Assembly (NCBI GenBank): GCA_016699855.1
Contig: CP064988.1
Span: forward strand, 3,376,501 to 3,440,500
Direction: 5' to 3'
Source of the DNA: Rhodospirillales bacterium
GTDB lineage: Bacteria > Pseudomonadota > Alphaproteobacteria > Reyranellales > Reyranellaceae
Length of the DNA: 64,000 nt
Shown here: one piece after another, positions 1-7,961 of the stretch
How positions within the stretch are numbered: the stretch's first letter is position 1
How the letters are laid out: each line of letters opens with the position of its first letter
The notes under the pieces: generated by a model
What the model was told of the DNA's origin: nothing
What the model saw: only the letters and a program-made list of their open reading frames with translations
Database searches by the model: none
Program-made: the position numbers and the translations under genes

Positions 1-144
1 GGGGTGCCGACTGTGCTCGGCTCGGCGCGGCGCTACGCGATGCTGGCGAGACGCCGCGTCCTTAGCCCCTCACCCTCCCATCGCTACGCGATGGGCCCCT
101 TGCGTAAGCGCGAGCGGTTAGGATGAGGGCGTTCCGCGAGGAAT

Positions 145-176
145 GCCCAGGGCCGGGTGGCCACCCGGCCCTGGGC
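145..176. repeat. Perfect 32-bp palindrome upstream of the IS110 remnant
   Basis: Bases 145-160 are the exact reverse complement of 161-176, with no spacer; each arm is a C/G-rich run beginning gcccagggcc. It lies about 140 bp before the transposase start. It could form a hairpin or cruciform. It may belong to the non-coding left flank of the IS110 element, or be an independent intergenic repeat. The symmetry is seen directly; the role is inferred. Confidence 0.55.
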
Positions 177-312
177 GGTTCGACCGTCGGATCGTTGGTC
201 CCGGGAATCGTGACGGATCGCGAGGGAGCCGGATCGCGGACGAACCACTTCATCGAGGCCCGGATGGTTGCCCGAACAACCTCGGTTCGCACGCAAGGCA
301 GGGACGACGAAG

Positions 313-1264
313 ATGGCCGAACATAGCACGCCTGTCGCCGGCATCGACACCGGCAAGACTGGCTCGACATCGCGCTGTGGCCGGACGGCGCCACATGGCG
401 GGGTGCCCAACACCGCCGAGGGCCACCGCGCGCTGCGCGAACGGCTGGCCGGCCTCGGCGTCCGGCGCGCCGGCATCGAGGCGTCGGGCGGCTACGAGAG
501 GGCGGTGGCGGCGGCGCTGCGCGGAGCCGGCGTCGAGGTCGCCGTCCTGCAGCCCGGCCAGGTCCGCGCCTTCGCCGCCTACAAGCTGCGCCGGGCCAAG
601 AACGACCGGATCGACGCCGCCCTGATCGCCGGGTGCGCCGCCGGTCTCGCCGGCGTGCGCGCCGCGCCCGATCCGAGGATGGCGCCCCTCGCCGGAGCAT
701 CTTCTCTTCATCGAGCAGATCGAGGACGACCTGCGCCAGACCCGCTGCCGCCTCGAGCGCTTCGCCGCCCGGCGCCTGCGCGCCGGCCTCGAGCGCGACG
801 TCCAGCGCCTCGAGCGCCGCCGCGACGCCGAGCTGGCGCTGCTGCTCAAGACCGTCCGCGCCGAGGCCGACCTCGCCCGCCGCCTCGACCTCGTCGCCAG
901 CGTCGACGGCGTCGGCATCCGCACCGCGCTGACCCTGGTCGTGCTCATGCCCGAGCTCGGCGCGCTGTCGCGCGAGCAGGCCGCCGCGCTCGCCGGCCTC
1001 GCCCCGTTCGACCGCGACTCCGGCACCCTGCGCGGCGAGCGACACATCGCCGGCGGACGCGGCCGCGTGCGCAAGGCCCTGTTCAACGCCGCCCTGCCGG
1101 CCGCCTTCAGGTGGAACGACAACCTCGTGCCGGTCTACAAGACGCTCGTCGCCAAGGGCAAACCTCACAAGAAGGCCCTCGTCGCCTGCGCCCGCAAGCT
1201 CGTCATCTTCGTCAACGCCGTCCTCGCCAGAGGCACCCCGTGGACCAAGCAGATCCCGGTTTGA
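313..1264 (+). pseudogene. IS110-family transposase (DEDD recombinase), frameshifted
   Basis: The conceptual protein is about 317 aa, the usual length of an IS110-family recombinase. The N-terminal RuvC-like DEDD domain shows GIDTGK, GIEASGGYE and KNDRIDA. The C-terminal Tnp_20 part shows SVDGVGIRTAL, then AGLAPFDRDSGT with the expected catalytic serine, and ends in GTPWTKQIPV. The frame is broken: one base appears lost near 355 (GKDWLDIALWP is read in another frame) and one gained near 396, restoring the frame. A third shift lies near 695-703, after which the protein continues in the third frame to 1264. The element is therefore inactive unless these are sequencing errors. IS110 elements lack terminal inverted repeats, so the ends cannot be drawn with certainty. 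Confidence 0.85.
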
Positions 1265-1273
1265 TTAATGGTT

Positions 1274-1410
1274 GCTCCCTCCCCCGCGTGGCGGGAGAGG
1301 GGTATGTCGCATCTCATGCTCCCTCTCACGCCACACGGGCGACGGGGCATGAAACGCGGGACGCCTTCATGCTCCCTCTCCCGCCGGGCGGGAGAGGGCT
1401 GGAGTGAGGG
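1274..1410. repeat. Three palindromic intergenic repeats (ctccctctcccgcc type)
   Basis: Three units each begin with tgctccctc, at about 1274, 1319 and 1371. The last contains a perfect 12-bp inverted repeat with a one-base centre at 1374-1398 (ccctctcccgcc and its complement). The first, 1275-1302, is an imperfect version. A related C-rich stretch lies at 66-84. They fill the gap between the transposase remnant and the convergent nadX-like gene. This looks like a dispersed REP-like family, possibly also working as a transcription terminator; that role is inferred. Confidence 0.6.
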
Positions 1411-1432
1411 GCTTCGCGGGAGCGGCGGGAAT

Positions 1433-2254
1433 TCAGGTGCCGACGCGGAGCGGGGAGGTCATGCCGCGCAGGCAGGCGATGACGCTGAGCGCGGTGATGC
1501 GGCCGGTCTTGGGGTTCTCGGCGCTGGGCACATTCTCGATGCGCAGGGTGAGGCGGGCGCTGTCGGCCTCGACCTCGATGACGTGGATGTTGCGGTCGAC
1601 GGCGGGGTCGGCCCAGATCTCCAGCGACGTGCGGTCGGGACCGATGCCGGCCAGACCCAGCGCGGCGGCGACGTTGACGTTGGCGGGGAAGCCCCTGGCG
1701 CCCTCGCTCGCCGTGCCGGTGAAGACGCGCGTCGCCTGCTTCAGACCAACCAGCGAAATGCCGCGCTCGACCAGGTAGGGGGCGCCCTCGAGTCCGTCCG
1801 GCGGCTTCCGCGTGATCATCGTGACACGGTCGATGCGGCCCTCGGCGGCGGCGCGCACGGCGTCGAGCCCCAGCAGCGCGCCGGTCGGCACGATGATCCG
1901 CCCGCCGGTCGCCTTGGCGCGCTCGACCAGATCGAGGTTGCGCAGCAGGGCGCCGGCGTTGACGCTCATCAGGATCCTGCCGGCGTCGACGGTGGCACGC
2001 GCCAGCGCCGCGAACGCCGCCGAGGGCGCGCAGTCGACGACGATGTCGGCACGCGCCGGCAGGTCGGCGGCCGACGCGACGACTTCCGGGCGCGTCGCGA
2101 GGCGGGCGGCCTGCGCCGCCGTCTTCGCCGCGTCGCGGCCGGCGACGGCGGCCAGCGCCAGCCCGTCGATCCCGGCGTCGAGCGCCGTGGCGACCTTCCA
2201 GCCGATGGCGCCGAGGCCGGCGACTGCGACGCGCAGGGGCGGCCGCGCGGTCAC
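1433..2254 (-). CDS. nadX: Aspartate dehydrogenase-like protein (NadX family)
   Basis: 273 aa, the usual size for L-aspartate dehydrogenase, an NAD(P)-dependent enzyme making iminoaspartate for NAD synthesis or deaminating aspartate. An N-terminal Rossmann fold begins VAVAGLGAIG (about residues 9-18). The C-terminal aspartate-dehydrogenase domain carries GFPANVNVAAALGLAGIG and DRNIHVIEVEAD, with the conserved histidine. It is the last gene of a seven-gene leftward operon, starting 7 bp after the acyl-CoA dehydrogenase stop. No nadA or nadC is visible, so a catabolic role linked to the surrounding acid metabolism is as likely as NAD synthesis. Family assignment is good; the substrate is not proven. 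Confidence 0.8.
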   Translation of the reverse strand: MTARPPLRVAVAGLGAIGWKVATALDAGIDGLALAAVAGRDAAKTAAQAARLATRPEVVASAADLPARADIVVDCAPSAAFAALARATVDAGRILMSVNAGALLRNLDLVERAKATGGRIIVPTGALLGLDAVRAAAEGRIDRVTMITRKPPDGLEGAPYLVERGISLVGLKQATRVFTGTASEGARGFPANVNVAAALGLAGIGPDRTSLEIWADPAVDRNIHVIEVEADSARLTLRIENVPSAENPKTGRITALSVIACLRGMTSPLRVGT

Positions 2255-2261
2255 GGCCGGC

Positions 2262-3425
2262 TCAACGCGCCGCGCCGAGGACGCGGCGCGCGATGACCAT
2301 GCGGTGCACCTCCGACGGGCCCTCGTAGACGCGCATCGTGCGCAGCTTCTGCGCCATGAGGTGCAGCGGCAGCTCCTTGGTCACGCCCATGGCGCCGAAC
2401 GACTGCATGGCGTGGTCGACGACCTCCGTCGCCATCTCGGTGGCGAAGACCTTGATCATCGACGCCTCGGTGCGCACGTCGCGGCCGTCGTCCTGCTTGG
2501 CGGCGGCGTCCATCACCATCAGGCGGCAGGCGTGGATCTTCATGGCGGCGTCGGCGATCCACCACTGGATCGCCTGCCGGTCGGCCAGCTTGGCGCCGAA
2601 GGTCGTGCGCTGCTTGACGTGGGAGCACATCATGTCGAGCGCGCGCCGCGCCATGCCGACGCACCACGCGCCCATCTGCAGGCGCCGCACGGTGAGGCGC
2701 AGCTGCATCGGCGCGAAGCCGTCGCCGACGCGGCCCAGCACCTGGCCGGCGTCGACCTTGCAGTCCTCGAACACCACCTCGTAGGTGCGCTGGCCGCCCA
2801 GCATCGGGATCTCGCGGGCGACGATGAAGCCGGGCGTGTCCTTCTCGACGATGAAGGCGGTGATGCCGCCGTGGCGGTTCTCCGTGCCCGTGCGCGCCAT
2901 GACGATGGTGAAGTCGGCCGACGGCACGCGGCTGATCCAGATCTTGCGGCCGTTGATGACCCAGGTCGAGCCCTCCTGGACCGCGCGCGTGGTCATCCCG
3001 GCGGGATCGCCGCCGGCGCCCGGCTCGGAGATCGCGATGGCGGATTTCGCCACCCCCGCGGCGTAGGGCTCGAGGTACTTCTTGCGCTGCACCGGGTCGG
3101 CCACCGCCAGCAGCATGTGCATGTTGGGCGAGTCCGGCGGGAAGGTGAACGGCACCACGGTGCGGCCGATCTCCTCGTTGACCGCCATCAGCGCCACGGC
3201 CGGCAGGTTGGCGCCGCCCAGCTCCTCCGGCGCGTCCAGCGCCCACAGGCCGAGCGCGCGGCACTTCGCCAGCAGCGGCGCCTCCTCGGCGTCGGTCAGC
3301 GAGATCTTCTGGCCGGCGATGTCGCGGGCCAGCACGGCGGCCTCCAGCGGCATCAGCTCGTTGTCGACGAATTTGGCGACGGTGTCCCGCAGCATGCGGA
3401 ACTCCTCGGACAGCTCGACGGTCAT
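2262..3425 (-). CDS. Acyl-CoA dehydrogenase
   Basis: 387 aa FAD enzyme that makes an alpha-beta double bond in an acyl-CoA. The three usual domains are present: N-terminal helical (1-120), middle beta with AISEPGAGGDPAGM (about 133-146) and WVINGRKIWIS, and C-terminal helical with RTTFGAKLADRQAIQ. The catalytic glutamate is in VYEGPSEVHR near the C-terminus. It sits inside the leftward operon, directly upstream of the nadX-like gene and 122 bp after the hydroxyisobutyrate dehydrogenase-like gene's partner side. The active-site signature fits short or branched-chain acyl-CoA substrates as well as others, so chain-length preference is left open. Confidence 0.9.
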   Translation of the reverse strand: MTVELSEEFRMLRDTVAKFVDNELMPLEAAVLARDIAGQKISLTDAEEAPLLAKCRALGLWALDAPEELGGANLPAVALMAVNEEIGRTVVPFTFPPDSPNMHMLLAVADPVQRKKYLEPYAAGVAKSAIAISEPGAGGDPAGMTTRAVQEGSTWVINGRKIWISRVPSADFTIVMARTGTENRHGGITAFIVEKDTPGFIVAREIPMLGGQRTYEVVFEDCKVDAGQVLGRVGDGFAPMQLRLTVRRLQMGAWCVGMARRALDMMCSHVKQRTTFGAKLADRQAIQWWIADAAMKIHACRLMVMDAAAKQDDGRDVRTEASMIKVFATEMATEVVDHAMQSFGAMGVTKELPLHLMAQKLRTMRVYEGPSEVHRMVIARRVLGAAR

Positions 3426-3547
3426 CGTCCCTCCCGCGCGCCCGGCCGGCGGGCGGGTTCCCCCGCGGCGCGTTCGACATCGTCACTACCGCGCGGCCGG
3501 CGGGGTGAACAGGGCGCCTCCGCGCAACGCCGGGCCGCGGCGCCGTC

Positions 3548-4474
3548 CTAGCCGCGCTCGACGGCGGCCTTGAGCTTCGCGGCGTCGACCTTGATGCGCA
3601 CGCCGGCGCGCTCCTGCTGCAGCACCATGGCGCAGCGCGAATCGCGGTCGGCCCAGCCGCGGTTCATCGCCTCCGTCATCTCCTCCAGCGCCAGGTTCGA
3701 CAGCCGCATCGGCACGCCGAGTTCGCGGCCGAGCTGGGTCGCCAGCGAGACGTCCTTGTGCGCCAGCCGCAATGCGAAGGCCGGCGGCTCGTAGACGTCG
3801 GGCAGGAACTGGTCGATCAGCCCGTCGAAGGTGCGGCGGCGGCCCAGCGCGCCCTGGCGCACCGCCTCGAACAGCGCCAGCGGCTCGACGCCACCCTTGA
3901 CGCCCATGGTGAAGACCTCGGCCAGCGCCGTCTGCAGCGCGTAGCCGGCGCAGTTGTGCGCCAGCTTCGCCACCGAGCCGGCGCCGATCGGCCCGACGTA
4001 GCGCGCCTGGTCGCCGATCGCGTCGAGCAACGCCTTGTGGCGGTCGTAGACCGCCTCGTCGCCGCCGACCCAGAGCGATAGCTTGCCGCTGGCCGCGCCC
4101 CTGGGCCCGCCGCTGACGGGCGCGTCGAGCAGATGCGCGCCGCGCTCGAGGAACAGCGCGTGCAGCTTGCGCACGGTGGCCGGCGCGTTGGTGGTGAGGT
4201 CGAAGAGCGCGTTGCCGGCGCGCACGCCCGCCAGCAACCCGTCGTCGCCCGTCGACACCGCCTCGACCTCCTTCGGCCCCGGCAGGGAGGCGAATACCAC
4301 GTCGGCCGCCTCGGCGACCGCCCGTGGCGTCGCCGCCCAGACCGCGCCCTTGGCGATCAGCGCGCCGGCCGCCTGGCGCGTCAGGTCGTGGACCACCAGC
4401 TCGTGGCCGGCCTTCTGGAGGTTGGCGGCCATGCCCGCGCCCATGGTCCCGAGGCCGATGAATCCCACCCGCAT
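3548..4474 (-). CDS. NAD(P)-dependent 3-hydroxyisobutyrate dehydrogenase family protein
   Basis: 308 aa beta-hydroxyacid dehydrogenase. The N-terminal Rossmann motif is GFIGLGTMGAGMA (residues 4-16). The substrate-binding signature DAPVSGGPRGAASGKLS follows at about 117-133, and the catalytic lysine lies in GSVAKLAHNC (about 167-176). The C-terminal all-helical dimerisation domain is complete. Family members oxidise 3-hydroxyisobutyrate, tartronate semialdehyde, 2-(hydroxymethyl)glutarate and similar acids, and the motifs do not decide between them. It is in the leftward operon, 28 bp downstream of the carboxymuconolactone decarboxylase-like gene. In this CoA-acid context a branched-chain acid role is plausible but inferred. 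Confidence 0.88.
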   Translation of the reverse strand: MRVGFIGLGTMGAGMAANLQKAGHELVVHDLTRQAAGALIAKGAVWAATPRAVAEAADVVFASLPGPKEVEAVSTGDDGLLAGVRAGNALFDLTTNAPATVRKLHALFLERGAHLLDAPVSGGPRGAASGKLSLWVGGDEAVYDRHKALLDAIGDQARYVGPIGAGSVAKLAHNCAGYALQTALAEVFTMGVKGGVEPLALFEAVRQGALGRRRTFDGLIDQFLPDVYEPPAFALRLAHKDVSLATQLGRELGVPMRLSNLALEEMTEAMNRGWADRDSRCAMVLQQERAGVRIKVDAAKLKAAVERG

Positions 4475-4502
4475 GTCGCTCTCCTTCGCGCGGCGCCGCC
4501 GC

Positions 4503-4829
4503 CTACGGATTCTGCTCGAAGACTTCCTTGGCGACGCGCGCGGCCGTCATCGCCGTCGGCCATCCGGAGTAGAACGCGAGGTGCGTGATCAGCTCGACCA
4601 GCTCCTCCTTCTTCACGCCGTTGGCCAGCGCGCGCTGGAGGTGGCCGCGCAGCTGGTCGGTGCGGCACAGCGCCACCAGGGTCGCCACGACGATCAGGCT
4701 GCGGTCGCGCTTGCTGAGGCCGGGGCGCTCCCAGATGTCGCCGAACACGACCTTCTCTGTGAGGTCGATCAGCTTCGGGAACGTGTCGCGGACGGCCTCG
4801 CGGGCGGCGTTGGACGGTTGCTGGGCCAC
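4503..4829 (-). CDS. Carboxymuconolactone decarboxylase family protein
   Basis: 108 aa single-domain protein of the CMD/AhpD fold. It has the gamma-carboxymuconolactone-decarboxylase pattern RDRSLIVVATLVAL followed by LRGHLQRALANGVKKEEL and HLAFYSGWP. There is no CxxC pair, so the peroxidase chemistry of AhpD is unlikely; the lone histidine of RGHL matches the decarboxylase-type branch. It lies between the hydroxyisobutyrate dehydrogenase-like and the ICL/PEP-mutase-like genes in one operon. Such small proteins often accompany degradation of aromatic or cyclic acids. The actual substrate is unknown. Confidence 0.85.
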   Translation of the reverse strand: MAQQPSNAAREAVRDTFPKLIDLTEKVVFGDIWERPGLSKRDRSLIVVATLVALCRTDQLRGHLQRALANGVKKEELVELITHLAFYSGWPTAMTAARVAKEVFEQNP

Positions 4830-4912
4830 TGTCTTCCTCCTCGCGCGGCGGATCCGGGTGCCGCCGTCGTGTCGATGCTATCCCGATTCTCGCCGTGCCG
4901 CGCGCGCCGCCC

Positions 4913-5779
4913 CTAGGCCGGCTTCTCCGTCGTGCGGCGCTCGATCTCGATCAGCTTCGCCAGATCGATGCTCTCGTGCTGCTCCTTCTGAAGCCGGCCC
5001 CAGTCCTCCACCGGCCGCGACCGGATCGCGAATCCATCGGCCAGCTCGGCGTAGGTCCGTTTCATGGCCTCGTAGGCGGCCAGCAGCGGCGTCGCCGGGT
5101 CGATCAGCAGCCGGAAGCCGTGCTGGTGGAGCTCCGCCGGCGTCATGTCGAGCGAGGCCAGGCCGCCCGGCCGCAGGATGTTGACCAGCGGCGGCTCCAG
5201 CCGCTCGCCGACGTAGCGCACGACCTCCTGCGTGTAGGGGATCAGCAGAAGCGAATCGGCGCCGGCGGCGCGGTAGGCCTCGCAGCGCCGGATCGCGTCG
5301 TCGACGTTGGACGAGCGGATGGCGATGGTCCGGGCGATGATGTGCGTGTCGGGATTGCGCCGCGCGCGTACCGCCTCCTTGATCTTCTCGACCATGAACT
5401 CCATCGGCACCATGTGGTCGATGCCGATGTGGTGGTGCGCCCGCTTCGGCAGGATCTGGTCCTCGATCTCGATCGCGGCGAAGCCGGCGGCCTCGGTCAT
5501 GCCCATGGTGCGGTGCATGTGCATGGGATCGCCCCAGCCGGCGGCGGCGTCGAAGATCAGCGGCAGGCTCGACACCGTGCGGATCTCGAGCGCCGTCTGC
5601 GCCATCTCCGTGAGCGTGAGGTTGGCCTCGAGGTGGACCTTGAGGTAGCCGGTGGCGCCGCCGCCGAGGTAGAGCGCCTTGAATCCGGCTTTCTCCGCCA
5701 TCCGGGCCATCATCGGATCGAGCACCAGCGGCGCCAGCACTGGCGCCGGGCCGCGCATCATCTCCGTCAGGTTCGCCAT
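4913..5779 (-). CDS. Isocitrate lyase/PEP mutase superfamily protein
   Basis: 288 aa TIM-barrel protein. The start is the ATG at 5779, preceded by a gaggga ribosome site; an in-frame upstream ATG at 5860 would add an arginine-rich tail and overlap the previous gene. Metal- and substrate-binding motifs include LYLGGGATGYL, FDAAAGWGDP (about residues 75-84) and AIEIEDQILPKR. The catalytic loop of true isocitrate and methylisocitrate lyases, KKCGH, is replaced by KRAHHH, so the general-acid cysteine is missing. This favours another superfamily activity, such as an oxaloacetate decarboxylase-like or C-C hydrolase reaction. It lies 40 bp downstream of the hydratase/dehydrogenase fusion. Confidence 0.85.
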   Translation of the reverse strand: MANLTEMMRGPAPVLAPLVLDPMMARMAEKAGFKALYLGGGATGYLKVHLEANLTLTEMAQTALEIRTVSSLPLIFDAAAGWGDPMHMHRTMGMTEAAGFAAIEIEDQILPKRAHHHIGIDHMVPMEFMVEKIKEAVRARRNPDTHIIARTIAIRSSNVDDAIRRCEAYRAAGADSLLLIPYTQEVVRYVGERLEPPLVNILRPGGLASLDMTPAELHQHGFRLLIDPATPLLAAYEAMKRTYAELADGFAIRSRPVEDWGRLQKEQHESIDLAKLIEIERRTTEKPA

Positions 5780-5819
5780 CGTTCCGGTCCCTCGTCGGTG
5801 TGAGCGTCGCCGTCCGCGG

Positions 5820-7934
5820 TCAGCGCATCGACGGCGCCTTGGCGTCGCGCAACGCGCCACCGCTCTCGGCGATCTCGCGAAGCAGCGCCGAGGGACGCCA
5901 GCGGCCGCCGTAGCGCTGGTGCCACGCCGCCACCTGGTTGTAGATCTCGCGCGCGCCGACGCCGTCCGCCCAGAACATCAGGCCACCGCGGTAGCGCGGG
6001 AAGCCGAAGCCGTTGAGCCACATCACGTCGATGTCGCTGGCGCGCAACGCCTTGCCCTCCTCGATGATCTTGCACGCCTCGTTGACCGACGAGAACAGCA
6101 GGCGGTGCAGGATCTCCTCGTCCGTGAAGGCGCGGCGCTGGACGCCCAGCGCCCCGGTGACCTCCTTGATGATCCGGTGGGTCTCCGGATCGACGCGCGG
6201 CGTGCGGTCGCCTTTCTCGTAGCGGTACCAGCCGGCGCCGGTCTTCTGTCCCTTGCGGCCCAGTTCGACCAGACGGTCGGCGATTGGAAGGCCGCGGTAG
6301 GCCGGATCGGCGGCGGCGCGGCGCTTGCGCGTCTGGTAGCTGACGTCGAGGCCGGACATGTCGTTGACCGCGAACGGGCCGACAGGATAGCCGAAATCGA
6401 CCATCACCTTGTCGACCTGCTCCGGCAGGGCGCCTTCCTCGACCATCCAGCCCTGTTCCTGGTTGAAGGTGACGCGGCTGCGATTGGCGGCGAAGCCGTC
6501 GCAGTTCCCCGCCCAGGCGCTGACCTTGCCGATGGCGCGGCCGAGCTTCATCGCCGCGGCCATGGTCGCGGGCGCGGTCCTCGAACCTTCGACCACCTCC
6601 AGCAGCCGCATCACGTTGGCGGGCACGAAGAAATGCGCGCCCGCTACGGCCTCCGGCCGCGAGGTGACGGAGGCGATCTCGTCGATGTCCAGCGCCGAGG
6701 TGTTGGTCAGCATCAGCGCGCCGGGCTTCATCACCGCGTCGAGCTTCGCGAACACCTCCTTTTTGACCGGCATCTGCTCGAACACCGCCTCGATCACGAC
6801 GTCGCATCCCGCGATGTCGGCGTAGCCGGTGACCGGCTCGATCAGCGCCAGCCGCCGGTCCATCTCCGCCTGGGCGAGGCTGCCGCGCGCGACGCTGGTG
6901 GCGTAGTTGGCGCGGATGCGGTCCATGCCGCGTTCCAGCACCTCCGCCGACGCGTCCAGCAGCTTAACCGGCAGACCATGGTCGGCGAAGCTCATGGCGA
7001 TGCCGCCGCCCATCGTGCCGGCGCCGACCACCGCCGCCGCGCGCAGGTCGGGTGCGCGGGCGGCGTCCGAAAGACCGGGGATGCGGGCGACCTCGCGCTC
7101 GGCGAAGAAGGCGTAACGCAACGCCTTCGCCTCGTCGGCGTTCTCCAGCTCGTCGAACAGCCGTCGTTCGGTGCGGATGCCCTCTTCGAACGGCTGGGCG
7201 CACGCGGCCTCGACGGCGGCGATGCAGTTGAACGGCGCCTTCTGGTTGCTGGCCTTGCGCGCGATCGACTTGCGCATCGCCTCGAACATCCCTGGATCGG
7301 CCTTGGCCTCCGCCAGCCTGTCGTCGAGGTCGCGGACTCGGCGCAGCGGGCGCTTGTCGGCCACTGAACGCGCGAAAGCGATGGCCTCGGCGCGCAGATC
7401 CTCGCCGTCGACCACGGCGTCGATTATCCCCAGCTTCAACGCCTCCGGCGCCGGCACGTGGCGGCCGGACACGATCAGCTCCATCGCCGCCTTCGGGCCG
7501 ACCAGCCGCGGCAACCGTTGCGTGCCGCCGCCACCGGGCAGGATGCCGATCAGCACCTCCGGTAGACCGACCTTCGCCGTCGGCGTGGCGATCCGGTAGT
7601 GGCACGCCAGCGCGTTCTCCAAGCCGCCGCCCAGCGCGAAGCCGTGGATCGCGGCGACCACCGGCTTGGCGCTGCCGTCGAGGGCGTCGTAGGTGCGGCG
7701 CGCCATCGGCGGCCGCGGCTTGCCGAAGCGGCGGATATCGGCGCCGGCGATGAAGCTGCGCCCGGCGCCGATCAGCACGAGCGCCTTCACCGCGGGATCG
7801 TTCTGCGCGGCGTCGACGGCGGCGACGATTCCCTCGGCCACGCCCGGCCCCAGCGCGTTGACCGGCGGGTAGTCGACGGTGACGACGCCGACGCCGTTCT
7901 CGACGTCGAATCTCACGACCTGCGCTTCCGTCAT
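5820..7934 (-). CDS. Enoyl-CoA hydratase / 3-hydroxyacyl-CoA dehydrogenase fusion
   Basis: 704 aa bifunctional beta-oxidation enzyme of the FadB/FadJ type. The hydratase (crotonase) domain covers about residues 1-190, with SFIAGADIRRFG, the oxyanion-hole glycines of FALGGGLENALA and the catalytic glutamate of GLPEVLIGILPGGGG. The dehydrogenase part starts near residue 297 with the NAD motif VVGAGTMGGGIA. The catalytic histidine is in GAHFFVPANVM, where the common HFFNP reads HFFVP. Two C-terminal helical domains follow, including NDMSGLDVSYQTRKR. It forms a multifunctional step with the acyl-CoA dehydrogenase of the same operon. A partner thiolase is not visible nearby. Confidence 0.92.
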   Translation of the reverse strand: MTEAQVVRFDVENGVGVVTVDYPPVNALGPGVAEGIVAAVDAAQNDPAVKALVLIGAGRSFIAGADIRRFGKPRPPMARRTYDALDGSAKPVVAAIHGFALGGGLENALACHYRIATPTAKVGLPEVLIGILPGGGGTQRLPRLVGPKAAMELIVSGRHVPAPEALKLGIIDAVVDGEDLRAEAIAFARSVADKRPLRRVRDLDDRLAEAKADPGMFEAMRKSIARKASNQKAPFNCIAAVEAACAQPFEEGIRTERRLFDELENADEAKALRYAFFAEREVARIPGLSDAARAPDLRAAAVVGAGTMGGGIAMSFADHGLPVKLLDASAEVLERGMDRIRANYATSVARGSLAQAEMDRRLALIEPVTGYADIAGCDVVIEAVFEQMPVKKEVFAKLDAVMKPGALMLTNTSALDIDEIASVTSRPEAVAGAHFFVPANVMRLLEVVEGSRTAPATMAAAMKLGRAIGKVSAWAGNCDGFAANRSRVTFNQEQGWMVEEGALPEQVDKVMVDFGYPVGPFAVNDMSGLDVSYQTRKRRAAADPAYRGLPIADRLVELGRKGQKTGAGWYRYEKGDRTPRVDPETHRIIKEVTGALGVQRRAFTDEEILHRLLFSSVNEACKIIEEGKALRASDIDVMWLNGFGFPRYRGGLMFWADGVGAREIYNQVAAWHQRYGGRWRPSALLREIAESGGALRDAKAPSMR

Positions 7935-7961
7935 CCTTTTCCTCCCGAGCCGCGGCGTCCG

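Noticed and set aside
1812..3551. Long open frame antisense to acyl-CoA dehydrogenase and nadX-like genes
   Set aside because: The translation is histidine/arginine/alanine-rich with no motifs, and the opposite strand carries two complete enzymes. High GC makes such shadow frames common.
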